Origin: JAPOUP01 sp965221405
GTDB lineage: Bacteria > Pseudomonadota > Alphaproteobacteria > Rhodobacterales > Rhodobacteraceae
Assembly: GCA_965221405.1 (NCBI GenBank)
Contig: CBDCSE010000001.1
Location: 620,001-684,000, forward strand
DNA length: 64,000 nt
Direction: 5' to 3'
In this document: positions 43,269-51,254 of the stretch, piece by piece
Position numbering within the stretch: the stretch's first letter is position 1
How the letters are laid out: every line of letters starts with the position of its first letter
Position numbers and translations under genes: made by a program
The notes under the pieces: generated by a model
Seen by the model: only the letters and a program-made list of their open reading frames with translations
Told to the model about the DNA's origin: nothing
The model's database searches: none

Positions 43269-44224
43269 TTAGCCGAACAATTTCAACTGCTTATCGAGAC
43301 CAGGCTGTGGTTTCTGCAGTGGGTCATCTCCAGGCAGTTGATTCAACGGTGTTTTCCCGAACGGGGTAACGCCCGGGATCCGTGGAATTGTGTGGCGACC
43401 CATGTCCAGCCCGGGTCGCTTTCGAATGGTCGCCACCAGTACATGGACGGAGACGGCGATCCGGATCCGGCTCCTCGCCGCGTCTTCCGAAGTGCCGAGG
43501 AACGACTTTATCCTCAGGTTCTGCCTGATCCACCTGAAAAAAAGGTTCGACGCGCCATCCCGGCCGGTACAGCTCCGCGACGGTAAGTGGCGGCAGGACG
43601 AGGTCGCTGGTGAGGAACACCGGCGTCCTTTCGGTCGCGCTGTCGAAGCATTTGATGCGACGCGGCCTGTCGGGACAGTCCCCCGGCGTCGTGACGCCGT
43701 CCGGCGCCACGGCCCGGCCGCGGATGGCCCCCGCCGTTCGGTCGACCCGCCTCGAATGGAGGCGCCTGGACTTCGTGTTCCCCTTTGCCCGGAGCACGAA
43801 GTGCGCCGCGTTAAGGTGCGGTGTGTGGAGGCGCGCGGAATTCGGGACAGGCGCGGTCCATGATGTGGAAGGCTCCCGGCTCCGGGACCGTGCTGTCGGG
43901 ACCGGGGCGTGGAGCCTCCGGTCCCGGACGCTGTTGGCGTTGGAAAGCGTGTTTCCCGCCACGCCGCCGCGGATGCCCATGTGATGGAGCCTGCCCGCCC
44001 CGGGCGCGCAGGCAGGTCCCGATGTCGCGCAGGCCCGGCCGACAGGTCAGCTGGGCGAACGCCATGCACCGGTACTGACCGCTGCAGGAGAACGGCTGGA
44101 CCCTGCGATTGCCCTTGTACCGTCCAACGGGGCGGTGGAGTCCGTGCCATGGAAGGTGATCCATGACACGGGCGAAAACGTGCTTCCCGGCGCACATGGA
44201 CAAACTCCGTTCTGATGGGATCAA
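43269..44224 (-). pseudogene. IS4-family (DUF4372-type) transposase, multiply frameshifted
   Basis: Pieces in order on the minus strand are FSCSGQYRCMAFAQLTCRPG, LRDIGTCLRARGG, MGIRGGVAGNTLSNAN, CFDSATERTPVFLTSDLVLP, LTVAELYRPGWRVE and, in another frame, LFFRWIRQNLRIKSFLGTSE followed by VLVATIRKRPGLD. These are the landmarks of the DUF4372 plus DDE_Tnp_1 transposases (GFRGGVSxSTLADAN; FLTNNFxLPxLTIAELYRxRWQVELFFKWIKQHLRIKxFxG). Several frameshifts make it inactive. Confidence 0.75.
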
Positions 44225-44405
44225 ACGGCATGGCGCTATGGCGGGAGCGGGACACGTTCAGGTCGGAAACGCCCGACATTGTCGACCCCCGTTCCACAGT
44301 GAAGTGCAACACCCTATGTGGGTGAATGGTGGTCGTATCGACGCATGATGTTGCGAATCGGCCGGATGGCGGCGACAGTCCCTTCGTTGCGGGAAGGAGA
44401 CCGCC

Positions 44406-45365
44406 ATGCCCGAGGGCCAGCGCCACCTGACCTACCCCGAGAGATGCCAGATCCACGCCCTGATGGAAAGCGGGCTTTCCGGCGGGGCGATCGCCCGCCA
44501 GCTCGGGCGCAGTCCGTCATCGGTCCCGCGCGAGATCCGGCGCAACGGCGGAGCCCGGGGCTACCGGCACGCCCAGGCGCAGCGGCTGGCCGAGGGGCGG
44601 CGCAGCGCGGCGTCGTCGGTGCCCAGGAAGATGACGCCGGAGCTGTGGGCGCTGGTGGAGGGGCGGCTGGTGCGGGGCTGGAGCCCGGAGCAGGTCGCCG
44701 GCCGGCTGCGCCTGGAGGGCCACCCGGTGGCGGGGCGCCAGTGGATTTACCGGCACGTCCACGCCGACCGCAGGGCCGGGGGCCAGCTCTGGCGGCACCT
44801 GCGGCGCCGGGCAAGGAGGCCGAACCGCAGGGGCGGGGCCCACGCGGGCCGGGGCCACATCCCGGGCCGGGTGGACATCCCCGGGCGCCCGGCGCTGGTG
44901 GAGGCGAAGGCGCGGGTCGGCGACCGGGAGGCGGACACGATCGTGGGCGCGGGCCACAGCGGCGCCGTGGTGTCGCTGGTGGACAGGGCGTCGAAGTATA
45001 CCCTTCTCCAGAGGCCCGGCAGGAAGACGGCGGCGGCGGTCGGCGCGGCCATGACGCGCATGCTCGGATCCCTCCCCGTCCACACGGTCACGGCCGACAA
45101 CGGCAAGGAGTTCGCCGACCACGCGCGGGTGGCCGGGGCGCTCGGCGCTGACTTCCTGTTCGCGCGGCCCTACCACTCCTGGGAACGGGGCCTGAACGAG
45201 CACACCAACGGCCTGGTGCGGGGGTACCTTCCCAAGGGCACGGACTTCCGGAAAGTGACGGACGCGGAGGTGAGCGCCGTCCAGGACCGCCTGAACGCGC
45301 GTCCGCGCAGGGTCCTGGGCTACCTGACGCCGGCGGAGGCGTTCCTGCGGGCGCGGCCTCCCTGA
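44406..45365 (+). CDS. IS30-family transposase
   Basis: The intact 319-residue protein has an N-terminal HTH (LTYPERCQIHALMESGLSGG, AIARQLGRSPSSVPREIRRN) and a DDE integrase core: VGDREADTIVGAGHSG, VHTVTADNGKEFADH and the E in PYHSWERGLNEHTNGL, with YLPKGTDF at the end. GGAAGGAG lies upstream of the ATG. I could not define convincing terminal inverted repeats. It lies immediately downstream of a truncated methyltransferase gene on the opposite strand, so its insertion or that of a relative may have removed the missing part. Confidence 0.93.
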   Translation: MPEGQRHLTYPERCQIHALMESGLSGGAIARQLGRSPSSVPREIRRNGGARGYRHAQAQRLAEGRRSAASSVPRKMTPELWALVEGRLVRGWSPEQVAGRLRLEGHPVAGRQWIYRHVHADRRAGGQLWRHLRRRARRPNRRGGAHAGRGHIPGRVDIPGRPALVEAKARVGDREADTIVGAGHSGAVVSLVDRASKYTLLQRPGRKTAAAVGAAMTRMLGSLPVHTVTADNGKEFADHARVAGALGADFLFARPYHSWERGLNEHTNGLVRGYLPKGTDFRKVTDAEVSAVQDRLNARPRRVLGYLTPAEAFLRARPP

Positions 45366-45498
45366 GGGACCCCCCGTCCGGCCGGATCGTCCCCCACGCG
45401 CCGCGGGCCGTCCCGGCGCACCTGTCGGCATGCCTTGCGCCGCCTGGCGGATGGCGCTACGCTCCGATTCGAAGGGACCGGGCCATTCCCGTGCGGAA

Positions 45499-45837
45499 TC
45501 AGGGGGGTCGGAGGGCGCGAAAAGCGCAACGCCGGGCCCTTTCCTCCGCTCGGGCTCCGCCCTCGCTCCGGAAAGGGCCCGGCGTTGCGCTTCGGAGTGG
45601 CGCCGGGGCTGCGAAAAGGTCGATGAAGCGAAAGTCCACGGAACGGTTTCGGTCGCCCCGGGCGTTCGCGATCTCGCGCAGCTTCTCGAGTTTCAGTCGG
45701 TCGATTCGTTTGCCTTCACCGTCCCTGTGCCGCCTCACCGTCCTGTCGCTGATTCCGAGCAGCCGGGCCGTTTCCGGAATGTCCATTCCCGTGCGCTCCA
45801 TCAGGTCGGCGAATTCGGTACGGGAGTGCAGGTCCAT
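45499..45837 (-). pseudogene. HTH-containing C5-cytosine DNA methyltransferase truncated at motif I
   Basis: The ATG at 45837 (MDLHSRTEFADLMERTGM, with GAGG upstream) encodes an N-terminal helix-turn-helix (IPETARLLGISDRTVRRHRD), KLEKLREIANARGDRN and then DFRFIDLFA. FIDLFAG is the SAM-binding motif I of Dcm-type cytosine methyltransferases, and the chain departs from the family right after it into an arginine/proline-rich tail ending at 45499. All catalytic motifs (PCQ, ENV, target recognition) are missing. N-terminal HTH extensions of this kind autoregulate M.SsoII and M.EcoRII. It is the last gene of a minus-strand operon with a GHKL ATPase. Confidence 0.7.
45522..45592. repeat. Perfect 23-bp inverted repeat at the truncation point of the methyltransferase
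   Basis: Arms at 45522-45544 and 45570-45592 are exact complements, separated by a 25-bp GC-rich loop, and could form a very stable cruciform or RNA hairpin. It starts just downstream of where the methyltransferase sequence breaks off (about 45615). Nothing inside it codes for a known protein. Confidence 0.9.
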
Positions 45838-45851
45838 GCCCGATGCCTCTG

Positions 45852-45874
45852 TGTCATTTTCTGACAACATGTCA
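45852..45874 (-). promoter_or_regulatory. Candidate operator for the HTH-methyltransferase
   Basis: Three half-sites alternate in orientation: TGTCA (45852), TGACA (45862) and TGTCA (45870) on the plus strand, forming overlapping palindromes TGTCATTTTCTGACA and TGACAACATGTCA. They end 15 bp upstream of the start at 45837, the position where HTH-bearing methyltransferases such as M.SsoII bind to repress themselves. Confidence 0.5.
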
Positions 45875-46000
45875 TAATGTGTCCCAGAAGCATTGGAAAG
45901 ACATTTCTTGACCGATTGCCGCGGGCTGCTGACTGCGCTCTGGCGTCAGCTCAGGGGGCAGCACGGACAGTAGGTGAATCGCAGGAGACGCATCTGATCG

Positions 46001-46717
46001 CTACGCGCTCACTGCTGGCTTGAACCGGGAAAACTCGGCGGGGAGCATTGCGATGATCCGATCCGGAGAAAGCTCTTCGAGATCCCATGTCACATCGAGT
46101 TGCTGGCGAACCCTTGCCAGTCTTCGCGGTGTGCCCGCTCCCTTTCCGCCGGCCCCGCGCTTGAGCGCACGCGCTTTGTCATCGAATTAGAGGCGGCGGG
46201 CCACCTGCTGGAACACGGGATAGAACATGTCCTGCTGGCTTGTCAGCTGCTCCCGTATTTCAGGAAGGACCGAGGGTGCGCCACAAAGCAGATGATCAGC
46301 GCGTCCACCCAGCGATTTGAGAAGAAGAACCGGCATTCGCACCAGGTGCCTCTGGCCCTTCCGCCAGTCGTTGGGCTTGCCGGGATACCAGCGGTGAACC
46401 TCGCCGACCTTCCATGTTCCGTCGCGCGCCCTCCCGAACAGCTGGTCGCGCATCACGAAGGTCAGCCATGCCCATAGCCCGGCATTGGGGAGGAGATCGG
46501 CGAGGCTGTTAGAGCCGAAAGAGTCCAGGACGGTCTGCGCCATCTCTTTGGCGGTCTGGAACTCCGTCGCTACAAAGAAGCCGGATCCCTCGACCCTGGA
46601 AGCCAAACCTGCATCAATCGGGTCAATCGCGGAGTCGTCCAGCTGGCCGTTGAAGACTTTCCAGAACAGGTCCATCCCGACAGGGTTGAACGCGTGCAAT
46701 GCGGCGTAATGGCTCAT
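46001..46717 (-). pseudogene. Third protein of the GHKL operon, interrupted by an in-frame stop
   Basis: The ATG at 46717 overlaps the preceding stop (ATGA). The frame reads MSHYAALHAFNPVGMDLFWK..., LLPNAGLWAWLTFVMRDQLF, RWYPGKPNDWRKGQRHLVRM and PEIREQLTSQQDMFYPVFQQ to a TAA at 46187. Beyond it the same frame goes on sensibly (FDDKARALKRGAGGKGAG, TPRRLARVRQQLDVTWDLEE, LSPDRIIAMLPAEF) to a stop at 46001, giving 238 residues in all. A TAT or TAC to TAA change is the simplest explanation. I do not firmly recognise the family; it may be DUF6339-like. No nuclease motif is evident. Confidence 0.65.
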
Positions 46718-47475
46718 GCCTCCTCCTGCCTGAGCCTGTCGACAAGGAGGTTCAGCGTGCCGTGCCTGTCGCAGAAGCTGTCGAGCAGGTCGTCGACCCA
46801 CTCCCGCTTCTGCTTGATGCCGTCAAGCCAGGGCACGGCCTTGCCCGGCATCAATGTCTCTGCCCAGTCAAGCCAGTCCTTTTCCCACGTCTTGTCCGGC
46901 CGGGCATCCGGCGCAAGGATGCTCTCGAAGATCTCCCGGACGATCGCGGGAAGCACGCAACTCACGAAGACCGGATCATTCCTCACCCAGGTTCGCGCGT
47001 CCGGGATGCTCCTGTCGACATAGACAAGGGGAAAGTCGTCCTCGCGGATATCCAGCTTCCAGGTGCGGGGAGCGATGTTATATGGCTGAAAGAGCAGTAT
47101 CCCTTCGCTGGCCTTGCCGCTCTCGCTGTCGCCGCCGGTACGCAGGTTCCACGGACTGGTGCTACCCAGAATCAGCCCCCTCCGGTCCCCTTCGCTGGCT
47201 ACGACGCGCAACTGACAGGACGGAACGGCGAATGCGCCGTTCGTGATTTCCACAACGGTCTTCATCTCGCCGATCGTTCCGAACTCCAGCGTTTCGGAAA
47301 ACTTGTTTTCGAACAGGCGCAGCTTGACACGCGCTGATTCCGGCATCTCCTTGAATGACGCGGGGCCCGCGATCGTCATGGAGACGAGCTTCCTGCCCCC
47401 GTTTTCATGAATCTTCACGTCAACCGACGACCGGGGAAGCTGCCTGCGGCCGGTCAGCCTGACCCGCCTACGCAT
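46714..47475 (-). CDS. Unknown 253-residue protein of the GHKL operon
   Basis: The start overlaps the end of the GHKL ATPase gene by eight bases and the stop overlaps the next ATG, so translation is coupled. Recognisable stretches are RVKLRLFENKFSETLEFGTI, VVEITNGAFAVPSCQLRVVA, ILLFQPYNIAPRTWKLDIRE, FPLVYVDRSIPDARTWVRND and WEKDWLDWAETLMPGKAVPW. It has no signal peptide or membrane segment. I do not recognise a family; it could be an effector or adaptor of a defence system. Confidence 0.7.
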   Translation of the reverse strand: MRRRVRLTGRRQLPRSSVDVKIHENGGRKLVSMTIAGPASFKEMPESARVKLRLFENKFSETLEFGTIGEMKTVVEITNGAFAVPSCQLRVVASEGDRRGLILGSTSPWNLRTGGDSESGKASEGILLFQPYNIAPRTWKLDIREDDFPLVYVDRSIPDARTWVRNDPVFVSCVLPAIVREIFESILAPDARPDKTWEKDWLDWAETLMPGKAVPWLDGIKQKREWVDDLLDSFCDRHGTLNLLVDRLRQEEA

Positions 47476-49306
47476 CCTTCCAGGACCTTATGCTCGTGTC
47501 CAGCTCCCGATTGGCATCAAGTCCCTTGATCTCGATTCTGGTTTCCGGGCCGCAATTCAGCGCCTTTAAAATGTTTCCTTCAGCCTTCAGGTCGCAGTCG
47601 GAGTGATGTATGTTGAGGTCTTCGATTCTAAAGTCGAAAGGGCTCCATGGCGGACGGCGCGAGCCGTCGGCATAGGCAAGCCTTGCTCTGACGTGTGCAG
47701 GCCAGTCAGTGAAATCCGGATTGGCCCTTATCCGGAGACCGTCGGCGAGCATTTCGACCATGAAGACCGGTGGCTTCGGTTGTGGAAGCGCTTCCGGCGG
47801 TTCATCAGGTTCTCGGGGCCTCTTCTTCTTCCCTGGCCTCTCTGACGGCTTGGAAAAATAACTGTCAAAGACATGCGCGTCCGGCGCAGTGGCATCCGGC
47901 GTCAGGAGAAGCCTCAGACTGGCCGGAAGGTTCTTGACGAATCGTTTGGGACGGCGACCGTCGTCAAATCCTTGCGCCTTGAGCTTCTGGACGACGTCCT
48001 TCGATTCGAGCAGGTCGAGATGGGCCTTGCCCTCGCAGAAGTTCAGGTAGGTTGCCAGTTCGCCTTCCGGGACCAGCGTCACGAGATCAAGCTCGCCGGG
48101 GCTGCCGGCCCTGACGTCAGGCAGGCTCATGCCTTCACGGAACAGCCGGTCGACCGGGCGTGCGGAGGCGGCCGGTCCGATCGCGGACCGAACGGAAACC
48201 TCGCTCGTGACACCATTCCTTTCGAGCGGAAAGACGATCTCCAGCACCACGTCCCGCCCATCGGAAACCTTCCTTTGCAAGGCACCGATGTCGGGATTCT
48301 GCCGCAACTTTTCCAAGGCGTTCGGTGCCGCGTCCGGAAGCGTGATCTTGCGCGGAGCGGCCTCGGTCAGGGCATGCCTGACAAGGCCAAGGTACCTGGC
48401 GACACCAGCCCTGATGCCTTCGTGGTTCAGGTTCCCGGCGACTTCGATTGCGATTTCATCGATGGAGTCGGAGTCCAGCACGCGGCCATCGACATTCAGC
48501 ACGAGGGTTCCGTTCATGACGGCCGGAGCAAAGTTCTCGATGGCGGCGGCAAGAATGCCGTCCGCCTGCAGTTCGGAGTGCGGATAGAGAATGGCAAGGC
48601 CGAGACCGGTGTCATGCTCGCCCTCGTGGCGCGTGAATGCGAAGGCGCTGCGCGCGCAACCGTGAAACTCGGGCGAGTCGTGGAGCGCGTAGACGTTGCC
48701 CCGTTCCTCTCTGGCAAGGTATGCGTGCGTGGATTTCAGATCTTCGCCGTATTTCTGCGCCTTCAGGAACGCCATGCCGCAGACAGCGGTTGATCCGTCG
48801 GACGCTCGTCGCGTGTATCCGATGACGCATTGCAGACGTGACGCGATGAGGAAGGTCACGCGACCGATGCCGCGACCGCCACGACCCGAACCGTCCTTGT
48901 TCGACAGTCCGAAGTTCAGCCAGTAGTTCCAGAAATCGCTGATCCGGCTGCGCAGGTTACCGCCCAGCCCGATGGAGTTGAAGTCCTCGACAACGAGCCA
49001 GCGGACATGACCGTTGGACCACTCGTGGGGGATCTCCAGCCCCGCTTTCCTGCGATGGTCCATTACCTGTCCAAGAAAGGCGCGGCGGTGTCCGATTCCG
49101 TCCGAATGAAACGTGAAGTTCACACGGACCGGCCTTTCCGGATCACGCCGGGCATCAAGGCTGTTCTGGATTGCCTCTCGCACGAATGTTTCGGAGTAAG
49201 GATAGTCCGTCCGGTCGAACATCTCCGAGTCCAGCCCCTGGTGGATCGGGGTCGCACCGACATTGGGCCAGATCCAACTCCAGTTGCCATTGGAAAAGCC
49301 ACTCAT
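47468..49306 (-). CDS. GHKL (HSP90/MutL-like) ATPase of a putative defence operon
   Basis: The ATG at 49306 (MSGFSNGNWSWIWPN) is chosen over an upstream GTG because the earlier 24 codons look non-native; the product is 612 residues. The Bergerat-fold boxes are visible: N-box FVREAIQNSLDARRDP near residue 37, G1-like VVEDFNSIGLGG near 103, and G2 GSGRGGRGIGRVTF near 141. After a ~330-residue middle there is a basic/proline linker (SERPGKKKRPREPDEPPEAL) and a C-terminal beta-rich segment. GHKL ATPases in coupled operons with DNA methyltransferases occur in phage-defence loci. It is first in a four-gene operon. Confidence 0.8.
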   Translation of the reverse strand: MSGFSNGNWSWIWPNVGATPIHQGLDSEMFDRTDYPYSETFVREAIQNSLDARRDPERPVRVNFTFHSDGIGHRRAFLGQVMDHRRKAGLEIPHEWSNGHVRWLVVEDFNSIGLGGNLRSRISDFWNYWLNFGLSNKDGSGRGGRGIGRVTFLIASRLQCVIGYTRRASDGSTAVCGMAFLKAQKYGEDLKSTHAYLAREERGNVYALHDSPEFHGCARSAFAFTRHEGEHDTGLGLAILYPHSELQADGILAAAIENFAPAVMNGTLVLNVDGRVLDSDSIDEIAIEVAGNLNHEGIRAGVARYLGLVRHALTEAAPRKITLPDAAPNALEKLRQNPDIGALQRKVSDGRDVVLEIVFPLERNGVTSEVSVRSAIGPAASARPVDRLFREGMSLPDVRAGSPGELDLVTLVPEGELATYLNFCEGKAHLDLLESKDVVQKLKAQGFDDGRRPKRFVKNLPASLRLLLTPDATAPDAHVFDSYFSKPSERPGKKKRPREPDEPPEALPQPKPPVFMVEMLADGLRIRANPDFTDWPAHVRARLAYADGSRRPPWSPFDFRIEDLNIHHSDCDLKAEGNILKALNCGPETRIEIKGLDANRELDTSIRSWKDA

Positions 49307-49613
49307 CAGAGGAGAATTCCCCCTTGCATCCGCGTTCGTATCTCCGCCGCCATTCCTTGCTACGCAGCGAAACGCCACGCGACGTCCAAGCGGGCAGGAG
49401 CGGTTGATAACTCAGTCACGACTTGGTCTCAAGCACGATTGATACATTGCCACTCCTTCCCGCATGGCCTGCGAGCGTTCCGTCGCGTGCGTGGTGACCT
49501 GGAGACGCGAGTTCGACGGCCTTTTCCAGGGTGCCCGCCCTAGCTCCCTGCACGGCCACGACCGGAGCGGATTGACGCCTTCCGGTTCGACGACGCGAAC
49601 CCTGCCACCCGCC
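49307..49613. other. Spacer upstream of the GHKL operon
   Basis: No supported gene. It must contain the operon promoter on the minus strand, though I see no clear -35/-10 pair, and it ends where an IS630 remnant begins. Confidence 0.35.
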
Positions 49614-50047
49614 GCGATGCGTGGCCACACCCGGGCAGCGCCGTGCGCTACTGGCGGTCATGCGCGGACGCAGGGCCGGGGCGCTGAAGGTGCGGTACGC
49701 GAACGCGCTCGTGGCGCTTGACGACGCAAAGAGCATCGGCCTGGTCTGCCGGCTCCTCCATCCCGGTCCCGACACGGTGCGCGGGTTCCGCCGGACCGGC
49801 CTGGACTCGGTGGATCCGGCGGCGTATCCGGAGCGTGAGGGAAAGCCGGTGCGGGCCCGGGAGGCCTCGCTCCGGGAGACGCCGCCGGACAGCCCGCCGC
49901 GCGGCACCAACGGGGTGCGGGACATCATCCTGCGGCTGCACGGCGTGGAGCACACCCGCAGCGGCGCCATAAGGCCGATGCACCGGCCGGGATTCGGTTA
50001 CGTGAAGCCGAAACCGCTTCCGAGGCAGGCCGAAAGGGCGGCGCGGA
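49614..50047 (+). mobile_element. IS630-family remnant B
   Basis: The frame from 49621 (RRALLAVMRGRRAGALKVRY) to the RPKP-like KPKPLPRQAERAAR is colinear with the N-terminal half of the transposase at 51356. The left terminus and the whole catalytic half are missing; homology breaks at about 50047, next to a small palindrome. It carries only the HTH half and cannot be active. Confidence 0.7.
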
Positions 50048-50048
50048 C

Positions 50049-50066
50049 ACATTTTCACGAAAATGT
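50049..50066 (+). terminator. Small AT-rich hairpin, possibly a terminator
   Basis: An 8-bp perfect stem (acattttc / gaaaatgt, two-base loop) is followed by tattttgtg. A two-base loop is sterically tight, so in practice a 6-7-bp stem would form. It separates the IS remnant from the Calx-beta gene. Confidence 0.3.
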
Positions 50067-50237
50067 TATTTTGTGTTGATCTTTGTAATGAAGGGAGATA
50101 AAGGAGGACACACTGAAATGTATGAGGAAGCGGGTCGCCTCGTTTCAGCAGGGAGAGGCAATCTTAGTCTTTGCTCTCCGGTGGAATGGGATTGCTTGCG
50201 TACAGGAAGTGTTATGACAACATCTGGAGGAAGCAGG

Positions 50238-50891
50238 ATGGCAACGTATCGAACCTTGTTTGGAACGGGGCGGATCGTGTTGACTGCCCTGGCAGTCTCG
50301 GCCGGGACGGTTCTCGGGAGCGTCTCGGAAGGAACCGCAAAGAACTGGTTGACGGACTCAAATGAGTGGTTTCAATTGGACGACGTCCGGGTCGTCGAAG
50401 GGGAACCGGCAGTCTTTACGATCCAAGTTCCCGAGAAACTCGCGTTCGCGGTGCGCTGGCGGTACCACACCGAGGATGCGTCCGCGACGGCCGGGAGCGA
50501 TTACATCGAGTCTCAAGGAACCCTTCAGTTCAACGTCGGGGAGCGGGTCAAGAGGATCACCGTCCAGACCCTTGTCGATGACACGGCCGAGATGGTCCCC
50601 GAGTACTTTCAGCTGCAACTGACGGACATGGAGACCTCCGCAGACGGGATCACCTGGAGACGTGAGGGCTACATTCCCCGATTGCCGGAGTATGCAGCGA
50701 CAACGGGGACCATTCTGGATCCAAATCTGCCGCTGAATGTTCTCAACCCACCTGATGAGGCCGACTCAGATCCTGAGGTTCCCGAGGCTCCCGACCACCC
50801 GAAAGAACCCCAGCCCGATAATGATGCCGATCCCGGGGGGCAAGCTCCCGATCCAGATGTAGCCGGAGGAGGCTCGGCCGCGTTGAACTGA
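50238..50891 (+). CDS. Exported Calx-beta-domain protein
   Basis: The 217-residue protein from the ATG at 50238 (GGAGGAAG upstream) has a signal peptide (GRIVLTALAVSAGTVLGSVS) and one Calx-beta domain (VRVVEGEPAVFTIQVPEKLA, DASATAGSDYIESQGTLQFN, VGERVKRITVQTLVDDTAEM, PEYFQLQLTD), a calcium-binding beta sandwich common in surface adhesion proteins. A proline/aspartate-rich tail (PDEADSDPEVPEAPDHPKEP...) follows. An in-frame ATG at 50118 also has a strong AAAGGAGG but would place 40 odd residues before the signal peptide. It looks complete and is much smaller than usual Calx-beta proteins, so it may be a truncated piece of a larger adhesin. Confidence 0.75.
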   Translation: MATYRTLFGTGRIVLTALAVSAGTVLGSVSEGTAKNWLTDSNEWFQLDDVRVVEGEPAVFTIQVPEKLAFAVRWRYHTEDASATAGSDYIESQGTLQFNVGERVKRITVQTLVDDTAEMVPEYFQLQLTDMETSADGITWRREGYIPRLPEYAATTGTILDPNLPLNVLNPPDEADSDPEVPEAPDHPKEPQPDNDADPGGQAPDPDVAGGGSAALN

Positions 50892-51254
50892 CGGATTGAA
50901 ATGTCGTGTGTCGTGTAATCGCATGCCGATTCTCACGCGGCCGGGGATACGCCGTCAGGGACATCGGATCAGGGGCCTGTTGACAGTCGGGTTTTCCGTT
51001 CCATGCCATTCTCCACCCCGGTGAACGGCGACCCGGAGGCGGTTCCGCCTCCGGGTCACTTCGGGGGCTCTCCCTTCCGGGGGTGGATCGGGAAGGTGTT
51101 CATGGGAGCGTTCCGGGGCGGCATCTGCGGGATGATAATCAATATGAAGCCGCGGCATCGGTCAGGCTCGAGGCGTTCGGATCGCCATTTGTTTCAAGGA
51201 AAATCCGGCCCGGGAAGGTCCGGCATCAGCTCACGAGGCCAGGACATCTGAGTT
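50892..51254. other. Gene-free stretch before the IS630 copy
   Basis: No recognisable gene. It contains no repeat that I could define apart from the IS end at 51255. Confidence 0.35.

Noticed and set aside
44517..45431. Minus-strand ORF of 304 codons
   Set aside because: Antisense to the intact IS30 transposase and composed of low-complexity Arg/Pro/Ala sequence.
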